Below, piece by piece: positions 1 through 7,383 of a stretch of DNA of 34,312 nucleotides. Source of the stretch: Thiomargarita sp. GTDB lineage: Bacteria; Pseudomonadota; Gammaproteobacteria; Beggiatoales; Beggiatoaceae. Positions within the stretch are counted from its first letter, which is position 1. Every line of letters starts with the position of its first letter. The position numbers were made by a program, and so were the translations under genes. Location: assembly GCA_020726335.1 (NCBI GenBank), contig DYSU01000026.1:1-34312 (forward strand), given 5' to 3'. Below the pieces are notes generated by a model, which saw nothing but the letters and a program-made list of their open reading frames with translations, searched no databases and was not told the origin of the DNA.

Positions 1-435
1 AAAGATGAAAAATTAAAAGATGAGACATTTTGGATTGTAAGAAAAAATGATAATACTTCAAGTCTTGAAAGCTGTAAACGTAATCCAATCAGAACGTCTT
101 ATGATCTTCTTTGGAATGAAATAAAGGAAAAAAATAAAGTAACTATTCAAAATACATTAAGACGAATCCTTGAAAATTACTTTACTTTTCAGGGAAAAAG
201 CTTATATAGTTTAGCAGAAAAATTTGAAAATGAGGAAGAACAAAATGTTTGTAGATCTTTAATTTTATGGATGCATGATGGTTCACATCATATCCTTGAT
301 GATCTTCATGTGGATAATAGTAACGTAACTATTGAACGTTATTTATCTGTATTTAAAGCTATATTTGATAAAACTGGACATATAGAGCATTATAAAATGA
401 TGGAGGAGAGGAATAAAGGTTGCAGAGAAAATTAG
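1..435 (+). CDS. AAA_13-type ATPase / anticodon-nuclease-like protein, 3' fragment
   Basis: Frame 1 is open from the window edge to a TAG at 433-435, giving the last 144 residues of a longer protein. The stretch NPIRTSYDLLW, then NTLRRILENYF, then WMHDGSHH and a closing FKAIFDKTGHIEHYKMM resembles the C-terminus of AAA_13 proteins (PF13166), the family of the tRNA anticodon nucleases PrrC and RloC. PrrC uses an Arg-x3-Glu pair and a downstream His; here R54, E58 and H92 or H96 (fragment numbering) have a comparable spacing, which is inference. The ATPase part lies outside the window. Codon use is AT-rich (AGA, ATA, TTA, AAT) and quite unlike the TTG/CGC-rich genes that follow, which suggests horizontal acquisition. 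It could instead be a restriction-associated AAA ATPase without nuclease activity. Confidence 0.6.
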   Translation, partial: KDEKLKDETFWIVRKNDNTSSLESCKRNPIRTSYDLLWNEIKEKNKVTIQNTLRRILENYFTFQGKSLYSLAEKFENEEEQNVCRSLILWMHDGSHHILDDLHVDNSNVTIERYLSVFKAIFDKTGHIEHYKMMEERNKGCREN

Positions 436-551
436 CTGCGCAAATCCTCATTTTGATGAAAATATGTATTTTCCAGTGGCGATAATTTGAACGTTTTGTT
501 GGGGTTTTTGCCTTGATTTTGTCATGACGACAGCCCTTGTTGAAAATTAAA

Positions 552-1382
552 ATGAAACAAATTCAAACAGTTAAGCAGTTGCGTCGGGTGTTGCCCACGT
601 TGACAGACATTGCTTTGGTGCCAACCATGGGCAATTTACACGCAGGTCATTTGGCGTTGGTCAAACACGCCCAACAGCAGGCGCGCCATGTGGTGGTCAG
701 TATTTTTGTCAATCCGTTGCAATTTGGCGCAAATGAAGATTTTGCCGATTATCCGCGCACCTTGGCGCAAGATATTGAAAAATTGGAGAAATCAGGGGTT
801 GCGCTGTTGTTTGCCCCCCGCGTGGCCGACATGTATCCGCGTCCGCTGGCGCAAACCACCCAAGTGCAAGTGCCTGAACTCAGTGATATTTTATGCGGTG
901 CCAGTCGGCGCGGTCATTTTGTCGGCGTGACCACGGTGGTCAATAAATTGTTCAATTTGGTGCAACCCAAAGTCGCCGTGTTCGGCCAAAAAGATTATCA
1001 GCAATTGCTGTTGATTCAACGTATGGTTGAAGATTTGGCCATGCCAATTCAAATTTTAGCCGTGCCAACCCACAGAGAAGCCGACGGTTTGGCCATGAGT
1101 TCGCGCAATGGCTATTTGAGCGCAGCGCAACGCGCTGTTGCCCCGCAGTTGTACCGCAGTTTAACCGAGGTTAAACAACACGTTAGCCAAGGCGAGCGCG
1201 ATTTTGCCCGCTTGGAACAAACAGCCATCGCGCAATTGCAGTGCGCGGGTTTTGTGCCGGATTATGTCAGCATTCGCCACGCGCAAACGTTGGCCACAGC
1301 GCAAACCGATGACCACGATTTGATGGTACTGGCCGCCGCCAAACTGGGCAAAACCCGTTTGATTGACAACCTTGCGTTATGA
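552..1382 (+). CDS. panC: Pantothenate synthetase (pantoate--beta-alanine ligase)
   Basis: PanC condenses pantoate with beta-alanine using ATP, the last step of pantothenate synthesis, in the cytosol. The protein has the nucleotidylyltransferase fold signature: [10 protein letters not shown] with the HxGH-type motif at residues 30-33, then [18 protein letters not shown] near residue 145 and the KMSKS-like MSSRNGYLS near 180. Length from ATG 552 is 276 residues, normal for the family. TTG codons at 537 and 540 could extend it by five residues, but homologues begin near this ATG. No clear ribosome binding site is visible for any of the starts. The stop overlaps the start of gspF as ATGA, so the two are probably translationally coupled. 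The partner gene panB is about 27 kb away on the other strand, which is unusual since panB and panC are often adjacent. Confidence 0.95.
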   Translation: MKQIQTVKQLRRVLPTLTDIALVPTMGNLHAGHLALVKHAQQQARHVVVSIFVNPLQFGANEDFADYPRTLAQDIEKLEKSGVALLFAPRVADMYPRPLAQTTQVQVPELSDILCGASRRGHFVGVTTVVNKLFNLVQPKVAVFGQKDYQQLLLIQRMVEDLAMPIQILAVPTHREADGLAMSSRNGYLSAAQRAVAPQLYRSLTEVKQHVSQGERDFARLEQTAIAQLQCAGFVPDYVSIRHAQTLATAQTDDHDLMVLAAAKLGKTRLIDNLAL

Positions 1383-2593
1383 GTGCCTTTGAATACAGCG
1401 CGTTAGACCACAAAGGCCGCAGTCAAAAAGGGGTGTTGGAGGGCGATCATGCGCGCCAAATCCGTACCCAATTGCGCGACCGAGGCTTAACGCCGTTGAG
1501 CGTGGTGGCGGTGCATCAAAATACCCCCCAAAAAACCGCCAAACCTTCCAATCTGCGTTTATCCGCCACCGAATTGGCGTTGTTGACCCGCCAATTGGCC
1601 ACTTTAATCAGCGCGGGCATGGCGATTGATGAAACCTTGCAAGCGGTGGCCCAGCAAGCAGAACGCAAGTCCATGATTTCTATGTTATTGGCCGTGCGCG
1701 CCAAAGTGACCGAAGGCCACAGTTTGGCCGAAGGCTTGACTTTGTTTCCCAAAGTATTCCCCAAAATGTTTCAAGCAACCGTGACCGCAGGCGAGCAATC
1801 GGGGCATTTGGCGTTGATTTTGGAACGGTTGGCCGATTACACCGAAAACCGCCAGCATTTGCGGCAAAAGACTTTGTTGGCTTTGTTTTATCCCGCGTTG
1901 CTGACTTTGGTGGCGGTGGTGGTGATGGTCGGTTTGTTGACGTTTGTCGTGCCGCAAGTGGTGCAAGTGTTTGTTTCAATGAAACAAAGTTTGCCGTGGT
2001 TGACCCAAGCTTTGATTGATTTCAGCTATTTTTTGCGCCACTGGGGCGGCGTGTTGTTGTTGCTGTTGTTGCTGGCGGTGTGGATGTGGCGGTATGCGTG
2101 GCGTTGGCTTGCGTTTCGCTGTTGGGTGCATCGGCAATTTTTGCATTGGCCTGTGATTTCAAGGCTGGTGCGCGGTGCCAATGTGGCGCGTTTTACCCGT
2201 ACTTTGAGTATTTTATTGGACAGCGGTGTGCCGTTGTTGGAGGCTTTAAGCCTCAGCCAAGAGGTGGTCAGCAATTGTTTGTTGCGTCAAGCGGTGGTTG
2301 ATGCCAGCGAAGAAGTGCGCCAAGGCGGCAGTTTGTCGGCGGCTTTGGGGAAAAGCGGTTTGTTCCCGCCGATGATGGTGCATTTGATTGCCAGTGGCGA
2401 AAACAGCGGCCAGTTGGCGCAGATGCTCAACCGTGCGGCGGTGCATCAAGAACGCGAGTTGGAAACGGTGATTGCGGTGGTGTTGGGCTTGTTTGAACCG
2501 CTGTTGATTTTATTCATGGGGGGTTTGGTCTTGTTGATTGTGCTGGCCATTTTATTGCCGATTTTTGATTTAAATCAATTGGTTGGAGCTTGA
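1379..2593 (+). CDS. gspF: Type II secretion inner-membrane platform protein GspF
   Basis: GspF is the polytopic inner-membrane platform of the type II secretion system; it contacts the ATPase GspE and helps assemble the pseudopilus. The 404-residue protein starts [14 protein letters not shown], typical of GspF/PilC, and has two T2SSF repeats (roughly residues 68-190 and 270-392). Hydrophobic segments lie near residues 165-195, 215-240 and 370-397, and the end is the usual hydrophobic tail followed by a few polar residues. The start is inside panC (ATGA overlap), with no separate ribosome binding site, so translation probably depends on panC. PilC, the type IV pilus paralogue, is the main alternative; the [21 protein letters not shown] beginning and absence of pilB/pilD neighbours favour GspF. 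Other gsp genes are elsewhere in the window. Confidence 0.85.
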   Translation: MSAFEYSALDHKGRSQKGVLEGDHARQIRTQLRDRGLTPLSVVAVHQNTPQKTAKPSNLRLSATELALLTRQLATLISAGMAIDETLQAVAQQAERKSMISMLLAVRAKVTEGHSLAEGLTLFPKVFPKMFQATVTAGEQSGHLALILERLADYTENRQHLRQKTLLALFYPALLTLVAVVVMVGLLTFVVPQVVQVFVSMKQSLPWLTQALIDFSYFLRHWGGVLLLLLLLAVWMWRYAWRWLAFRCWVHRQFLHWPVISRLVRGANVARFTRTLSILLDSGVPLLEALSLSQEVVSNCLLRQAVVDASEEVRQGGSLSAALGKSGLFPPMMVHLIASGENSGQLAQMLNRAAVHQERELETVIAVVLGLFEPLLILFMGGLVLLIVLAILLPIFDLNQLVGA

Positions 2594-2615
2594 TTGAGCG
2601 TGATCAGAAAATGTT

Positions 2616-2624
2616 TGTTATACT
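2616..2624 (+). promoter_or_regulatory. Extended -10 promoter of the GH57 gene
   Basis: TGTTATACT is an extended -10 element (TG-n plus TATACT at 2619-2624), 32 bases before the ATG at 2656. A TTGAGC at 2594-2599 could be a -35 box, but the 19-base spacer is long, so the extended -10 is the stronger part of the evidence. Confidence 0.45.
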
Positions 2625-2655
2625 CCTCTGTTTTGTGTAATGAGCGGGATTAATC

Positions 2656-4350
2656 ATGAGTCAAAAAGGTAAAATGAATGTGGTCTTGTGTTGGCATATG
2701 CACCAACCTGAATATCGCAATGCGCTGACGGGTGAATATCAGCAACCTTGGACCTATCTGCACGCGATTAAAGATTACGTCGATATGGCCGCCCATTTGG
2801 AAGCCGTGCCAAAGGCCAAGGCGGTGTTTAATTTTACCCCGACATTATTGGAACAATTACAAGATTATAGCCAACAATTGTTTCATTTTCTGTACAACAA
2901 CGGCCCAATTCATGACCCCTTGTTGGCGGCTTTGGCCAATCCTGTGTTGCCGTCCGATTGCAATCTGCGCCGTGCGTTGATTATGCAATGTGGCCGCGCC
3001 AATGCCAAACGCTTGATTGATCCATTTCCGCATTTTAAGCGGTTGATTAACATCTCTAAATGGCTGGAAAGCCAACCGCGTGACCGCTGTTATCTCAATG
3101 ACCAATATTTGATTGACCTCTTGGTCTGGTATCACTTGGTGTGGCTGGGGGCAACGGTGCGTCGTTACCATCCTGTGGCGCAACATTTGATGCAAAAAGA
3201 GCGCGAATACTCTTTGCAAGACCGCCGTCAATTGCTCAAGCTGATTTATGAATTGATTAAAGACCTCATTCCACGCTATAGAAAATTGTTAGAAAACAGA
3301 CAGATAGAGCTGTCAACCACGCCGTATGCCCACCCCATCATGCCTTTGTTGTTGGACATGCACAGTATTCACGAAGCCATGCCCAACGCGCCGTTGCCTG
3401 AACAATCGCATTATCCGCAAGGTGAAGAGCGGGTGCATTGGCATTTGAACAAAGGCCAACAGGTGTTTGAACAATGTTTTGGCCAAAAAGCCACGGGATG
3501 CTGGCCATCAGAAGGCAGCTTAAGCCGCGCCACTTTGCCATTGTTGAGCCAACACGGGTTTAAATGGACAGCCAGCGGCGAAAGCGTGTTGCGCAACAGC
3601 CTCAATCACAGCAAAACAGGCGACCAAACCATTCACAAGCCTTATCGGGTGACGGATGAAGCCATCACCTGTTTCTTCCGTGATGACCGCTTGTCCGATG
3701 CGATTGGGTTTGATTTTGTCGATTGGCACGCCGATGATGCGGTGGCTAATTTGATTCAAAATTTAGAGCGCATCGCCCACAACACCGATAACCCCGAAGA
3801 CAAAGTGGTGTCCATCATTTTGGATGGTGAAAATGCGTGGGAATATTACCCTGAAAATGGCTATTATTTTCTCAGCGCGTTGTATCAACGGTTGGTGGAA
3901 AACCCGTTGTTGCATTTAACCACGTTCAGCGATTGCTTGCAGGGGTGTCCCACAGGCGAATTGACCACGTTGATTGCAGGCAGTTGGGTTTACGGCAGTT
4001 TTTCCACATGGATAGGCGATAAAGACAAAAACCGTGCATGGGATATGTTGGTTGATGCCAAAAAAGTGTTTGACGCACACATTGACAGCTTGACCGCCGA
4101 ACAAGCGGAACAAGCGCGCATTCAATTGGCGATTTGTGAAGGCTCTGATTGGTGTTGGTGGTTTGGCGATTACAACCCCAGTGCTTCGGTCAATGATTTT
4201 GACCGTTTGTATCGCTTGCAATTATCGGCTTTATATAAAATTTTGCACGCTGAACCGCCTGAGTATTTAAGCCATGCGTTTTCTCATGGCGGCCAGCAAC
4301 ACGACAATCACAACCCCAGTGCGGGCGGGGCGATGCGCAAAGGCAGCTAA
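2656..4350 (+). CDS. Glycoside hydrolase family 57 protein
   Basis: A 564-residue GH57 enzyme, a family of retaining alpha-amylases, 4-alpha-glucanotransferases and branching enzymes with a (beta/alpha)7 barrel. Seen: the N-terminal VVLCWHMHQPEYR (conserved region 1), NFTPTLLEQL, the region-3 segment GCWPSEGSLS whose Glu286 is the expected nucleophile, and the region-4 segment SIILDGENAWE whose Asp390 is the expected acid/base. No signal peptide is present, so it should act in the cytosol, presumably on glycogen or malto-oligosaccharides. The exact substrate cannot be read from the sequence. The gene stands alone, 62 bases after gspF, with its own promoter candidate, and its end overlaps the end of the convergent aroB by 4 bases. 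No other glycogen gene is in the window. The ribosome binding site is weak. Confidence 0.88.
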   Translation: MSQKGKMNVVLCWHMHQPEYRNALTGEYQQPWTYLHAIKDYVDMAAHLEAVPKAKAVFNFTPTLLEQLQDYSQQLFHFLYNNGPIHDPLLAALANPVLPSDCNLRRALIMQCGRANAKRLIDPFPHFKRLINISKWLESQPRDRCYLNDQYLIDLLVWYHLVWLGATVRRYHPVAQHLMQKEREYSLQDRRQLLKLIYELIKDLIPRYRKLLENRQIELSTTPYAHPIMPLLLDMHSIHEAMPNAPLPEQSHYPQGEERVHWHLNKGQQVFEQCFGQKATGCWPSEGSLSRATLPLLSQHGFKWTASGESVLRNSLNHSKTGDQTIHKPYRVTDEAITCFFRDDRLSDAIGFDFVDWHADDAVANLIQNLERIAHNTDNPEDKVVSIILDGENAWEYYPENGYYFLSALYQRLVENPLLHLTTFSDCLQGCPTGELTTLIAGSWVYGSFSTWIGDKDKNRAWDMLVDAKKVFDAHIDSLTAEQAEQARIQLAICEGSDWCWWFGDYNPSASVNDFDRLYRLQLSALYKILHAEPPEYLSHAFSHGGQQHDNHNPSAGGAMRKGS

Positions 4351-5417
4351 GCGTTTAACACTTGTTTTAATTGGGTTATTTCATAGTCATCGGTGATAAT
4401 CCCGTCACCAATGGCTTTGAGCAACACCAAATAAATGCGGCCTTGGCGCACTTTTTTATCCACTTTCATCAAATTCAAAACCCGCGGGCTGTTCAGTTCA
4501 GCAGGCATTTGGGTGGGCAAGCGCAGGGCTTTGAGCAAGTTTTCAATGCGGCTTAAATCCTCTGCGCCAACCCAACCCAACCCAACCGACATTTGCGCAG
4601 CCAGACACATGCCGATGGCAATCGCTTCGCCGTGCAACACCCGCCCATAGCCCATGCCTGTTTCAATCGCGTGGCCAAAGGTGTGGCCTAAATTCAACAA
4701 CGCCCGCACCCCACCTTCCCATTCATCTTGGGACACAATGTCCGCTTTGCATTGACAAGAACGCTCAATCGCATAGGCCAAGGCTTTGGGGTCGCGTTGC
4801 AACAAAGCGGGGTACATGCGCTCCAGCCAAGCGAAAAACGCCGCGTCACGAATCAAACCATATTTGACGACTTCGGCCAAGCCCGCGCTCAATTGGCGGT
4901 CGTCCAAAGTGTTTAAGGTGTTGGTGTCAATCACCACCGCTTGCGGTTGATGAAACGCGCCAATCATGTTTTTGCCCAACGAGTGGTTGACCCCCGTTTT
5001 ACCGCCCACGGAAGAATCGACTTGCGCCAACAACGTGGTGGGGATTTGAATAAACGGCACGCCGCGTTGATAACAGGCCGCCGCAAAGCCCGCCATATCA
5101 CCTACCACGCCGCCGCCCAACGCCACCACGGTAGTGTGTCGGTCACAATGGGCTTCCAACAATGCGTCAAATATTTGATTTAACACGCTTAAATTTTTAT
5201 AGGTTTCGCCATCGGGCAAAATCACTGTGCGGGTATGGAATTGAGCAAATGCGGTTTTCACCGCCGATAAATACAAGGGCGCAACGGTTTCATTGGAGAC
5301 AATCATCACTTGTTGGGCTTTGACATAAGGTTCAACCAAAGCGGCTTGTTGGAGTAAATCGCGGCCAATAAAAATTGGATAACTGCGCTCAGCTAAATTC
5401 ACTTGCAATGTTTTCAT
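4347..5417 (-). CDS. aroB: 3-dehydroquinate synthase
   Basis: AroB converts DAHP to 3-dehydroquinate, the second step of the shikimate pathway, using NAD and a divalent metal. The 356-residue length is normal. Visible family motifs are PDGETYKNL, ALGGGVVGDMAGF (NAD-binding glycine loop), QIPTTLLAQVDSSVGGKTGVN and LNLGHTFGHAIE, whose histidines bind the metal. The ATG at 5417-5415 is preceded on the minus strand by AAGGGGAT, a good ribosome binding site. A possible promoter (TTGAGA at 5453-5448, TATAAA at 5431-5426, 16-base spacer) would start RNA almost at the ATG, so I regard it as weak. aroK, the usual upstream partner, is not here; a tRNA gene is transcribed divergently upstream. Confidence 0.96.
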   Translation of the reverse strand: MKTLQVNLAERSYPIFIGRDLLQQAALVEPYVKAQQVMIVSNETVAPLYLSAVKTAFAQFHTRTVILPDGETYKNLSVLNQIFDALLEAHCDRHTTVVALGGGVVGDMAGFAAACYQRGVPFIQIPTTLLAQVDSSVGGKTGVNHSLGKNMIGAFHQPQAVVIDTNTLNTLDDRQLSAGLAEVVKYGLIRDAAFFAWLERMYPALLQRDPKALAYAIERSCQCKADIVSQDEWEGGVRALLNLGHTFGHAIETGMGYGRVLHGEAIAIGMCLAAQMSVGLGWVGAEDLSRIENLLKALRLPTQMPAELNSPRVLNLMKVDKKVRQGRIYLVLLKAIGDGIITDDYEITQLKQVLNA

Positions 5418-5440
5418 ACATCCCCTTTATATAAATGCAG

Positions 5441-5469
5441 ATGACTTTCTCAAGCAGATAGGCTATGAT
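5441..5469 (+). promoter_or_regulatory. Promoter of the tRNA-Arg gene
   Basis: ATGACT (5441-5446, four of six matches to TTGACA) and TATGAT (5464-5469, five of six matches to TATAAT) are separated by 17 bases. The -10 is followed by a GC-rich stretch (GTGCGCC), the kind of discriminator seen at stable-RNA promoters under stringent control. The tRNA begins 13 bases after the -10. Confidence 0.6.
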
Positions 5470-5482
5470 GTGCGCCTGCTAT

Positions 5483-5559
<77 letters not shown>

Positions 5560-5570
5560 TCATTAAAATT

Positions 5571-5587
5571 CACACTGAGCTTGTGTG
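5571..5587 (+). terminator. Small hairpin after the tRNA, possible processing or termination signal
   Basis: CACAC (5571-5575) can pair with GTGTG (5583-5587) around a 7-base loop, 11 bases after the tRNA 3' end. No T-run follows, so it is not a proper intrinsic terminator; it may only be a 3' processing boundary. Confidence 0.2.
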
Positions 5588-5611
5588 GATTATACAACAA
5601 TCATAAAAAAT

Positions 5612-5635
5612 TGTGACATTTTAACCAATGTCACA
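5612..5635. repeat. Perfect 9-base inverted repeat
   Basis: TGTGACATT (5612-5620) and AATGTCACA (5627-5635) are perfect reverse complements around the loop TTAACC. On the minus strand the hairpin is followed by a six-base T-run (AATTTTTT), so formally it looks like a minus-strand terminator. No minus-strand gene ends there. On the plus strand it lies about 90 bases before the prepilin gene and could be an operator or a 5' leader hairpin. Confidence 0.6.
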
Positions 5636-5724
5636 CGCAACATAAGCCTATAACCCTAACCCGATGCCAAGGATGCCATCGGTTGAACCCTCATGGATGA
5701 TATTTTGATTACATGAGGTCGGAC

Positions 5725-6315
5725 ATGACGAAACAAACGGGGTTTACCTTGGTGGAACTCACCATGGTATTGATTATCATCAGCTTGTTATTGGGTGGCA
5801 CCTTAAAAGGGCGCGAATTGATTTTTAACAGCAAAATCCACCGTTGCCAAGATGATTTCAAAACCATTGCTGGCGCAATTTATGGCTACAGTAACCGCTA
5901 TCACGCATTACCCGGGGATGATAGCAAAGCAGATCGTTGGACTGGCGCAACCAAAGGCGATGGCGATGGTCAAATTGAAGGCGATTGGAATTCAACCACA
6001 GCCACGGATGAAACCCGTTTGGCATGGCAACACCTGCGCATGGCCAACTTGCTCACAGGCAAGAACACGGACGCGGCCACCCACAGTTTTGATGGCAACA
6101 TCGGCATTGATCAGGGGCTGATGTCCATCGTGGGAACCATGGTGTGTATGAACAACATCCCTGCGGATGCGGCGGAAATCATCGACAGCAATATGGATGA
6201 TGGCCAACGCAACGAAGGCAGTGTGCGCGCAGACACCAACCCCGTGTTGTCAAGCAAACCCACAGCGGCAACGTATACAGCGGGTAATTTATACACTGTT
6301 TGCTACCAAATTTAA
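5725..6315 (+). CDS. Type IV prepilin / pseudopilin-like protein
   Basis: A 196-residue protein with a class-I prepilin leader: MTKQTG then FTLVELTMVLIIISLLLGG, with Glu at +5 of the mature protein, so it should be cleaved and methylated by PilD. I take ATG 5725 because GAGG sits 6 bases before it; ATG 5713 has no ribosome binding site. The globular part has LPGDDSKADRW, GDGDGQIEGDW and TRLAWQHLRMANLLTG, a pattern I recall from a widespread group of prepilin-like proteins; the acidic GDGDGQIEGD may bind calcium. Four cysteines are present, one in the helix-proximal region and three towards the end. Whether it belongs to a pilus or to the type II secretion pseudopilus cannot be settled here. 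The next gene encodes a secreted protein of unknown role 63 bases downstream. Confidence 0.8.
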   Translation: MTKQTGFTLVELTMVLIIISLLLGGTLKGRELIFNSKIHRCQDDFKTIAGAIYGYSNRYHALPGDDSKADRWTGATKGDGDGQIEGDWNSTTATDETRLAWQHLRMANLLTGKNTDAATHSFDGNIGIDQGLMSIVGTMVCMNNIPADAAEIIDSNMDDGQRNEGSVRADTNPVLSSKPTAATYTAGNLYTVCYQI

Positions 6316-6378
6316 GCATTGCATCCCTGTTATCGCTGGCGGTAAACTGTGGCAATCATTTTCACTTAAGGACATAGT

Positions 6379-7236
6379 ATGAACTGGAAAAACAGAACCC
6401 TGTTTTTAGCGATGGGGTTGGCTTGTGTGGCGTTGAACAGCCAAGCGGCCACGCAACTTAAAAACCAAGATGCCATGGGCGGCATCAACAACATTTTGAT
6501 TAACGATACACAAGCGCGCATGGAAACCCCGAAAGAAGGGCAATACATGATCATGCAGTTCAAAGACAAAAAAGCCTATGCCATCAACGACAAACAAAAA
6601 CAAATCGTTGACATGGATGCACCCATGCCAGAAAACAAACCCAACCCCGCCAAACCTGAAGGCGATGCGCCTAAACCCGCCGAAGTCAAAGCCGAATTGG
6701 TCAAAAAAGATGCGGGGCCAAAAATCGCAGGTTATGACACGGTGCATTATCAAGTGTTGGCCAACGGTGAAGTATGCTCGGATGAATATTTATCAAGTGA
6801 AGCATTGAAAGTGGCGCATATCAAAGATTTTATTCAAGGAATGCAAGACTTTGCACAAGAACGGCGCAAACAAATGGGGGGTATGGGTGCGATGATGCAA
6901 CAACGCCCTTGTTTTGCCGCAAAAGAGCAATTAAATGAACAGTTTAATCAAGCGGGTTTATCCATGCGCAGTGTTGATAAAGCGGGAAAAACCAAGCATG
7001 AAATCATTGAAATTAAAACCGATGTCAAAACCGATGAGCAGACGTTTACTTTGCCCAAAGATTATGCGGTTACCACGCCATTTGAAATGATGCAAAAAGC
7101 GTTGGCCAACTTGCCCAAACAAGGTCAAGGCATGGTTGATGGCAAACCACCTGCCGATGCCCAAACCCAAATTGAAAGCCTCATCAAACAACGCATGGAA
7201 CAAAAAGCCCAAGAAGCGGCCAAAACGCAACCCTAA
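6379..7236 (+). CDS. Secreted protein of unknown function, weakly DUF4412-like
   Basis: I do not recognise this 285-residue protein with confidence. Residues 1-23 form a Sec signal peptide (positive start, LFLAMGLACVAL, cleavage probably after SQAA). The early mature part (NNILINDTQARMETPKEGQYMIMQFKDKKAYAINDKQKQIVDMD, about 40-85) has the alternating strand pattern of DUF4412-type periplasmic proteins. A Lys/Pro-rich linker (about 86-112) follows, then a second part with two cysteines, a GGMGAMMQQ patch and a Gln/Lys-rich end. AAGGA precedes the ATG at a normal distance. It follows the prepilin gene on the same strand and may be cotranscribed with it. A periplasmic or surface role is inferred from the signal peptide alone. 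Confidence 0.6.
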   Translation: MNWKNRTLFLAMGLACVALNSQAATQLKNQDAMGGINNILINDTQARMETPKEGQYMIMQFKDKKAYAINDKQKQIVDMDAPMPENKPNPAKPEGDAPKPAEVKAELVKKDAGPKIAGYDTVHYQVLANGEVCSDEYLSSEALKVAHIKDFIQGMQDFAQERRKQMGGMGAMMQQRPCFAAKEQLNEQFNQAGLSMRSVDKAGKTKHEIIEIKTDVKTDEQTFTLPKDYAVTTPFEMMQKALANLPKQGQGMVDGKPPADAQTQIESLIKQRMEQKAQEAAKTQP

Positions 7237-7243
7237 GGCTTGC

Positions 7244-7270
7244 CGATGTTGTGCCTTTGGCGCAACATCG
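7244..7270 (+). terminator. 12-base-pair stem-loop after the secreted-protein gene
   Basis: CGATGTTGTGCC (7244-7255) pairs with GGCGCAACATCG (7259-7270), one G-U wobble, with a TTT loop. It starts 8 bases after the stop codon. There is no T-run after it, so it could be a Rho-assisted terminator or an mRNA-stabilising hairpin rather than a classical intrinsic terminator. Confidence 0.45.
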
Positions 7271-7335
7271 TATGCACCCGTCAATACCCCCTGCTGACCA
7301 TGTTATGTTAATGCCAGAATCAAAACATTTGTCTG

Positions 7336-7367
7336 TTATCCACGGATAATCCTTGCCAAAATGGCAA
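7336..7367. repeat. Two adjacent short palindromes in front of typA
   Basis: TTATCC-AC-GGATAA (7336-7349) is followed three bases later by TTGCCA-AAA-TGGCAA (7353-7367). Both lie between the preceding stem-loop and the typA ribosome binding site (AAGGA at 7372-7376). They could be operator half-sites or 5' leader hairpins. Confidence 0.45.
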
Positions 7368-7383
7368 ACTTTAAGGACGTTTT

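Noticed and set aside
1680-2301. Overlapping open frames of 70-100 codons inside gspF
   Set aside because: They are on the opposite strand or another frame within a well-supported gene, with composition expected from GC-rich third positions and no motif.
5418-5440. Strong aroB promoter close to the ATG
   Set aside because: TTGAGA and TATAAA with 16 bases between them are plausible, but transcription would start at the ribosome binding site, leaving it non-functional; kept only as a remark.
5612-5635. CRP-type operator (TGTGA ... TCACA)
   Set aside because: The half-sites are separated by 14 bases instead of the 6 of the CRP consensus; it fits a hairpin better.
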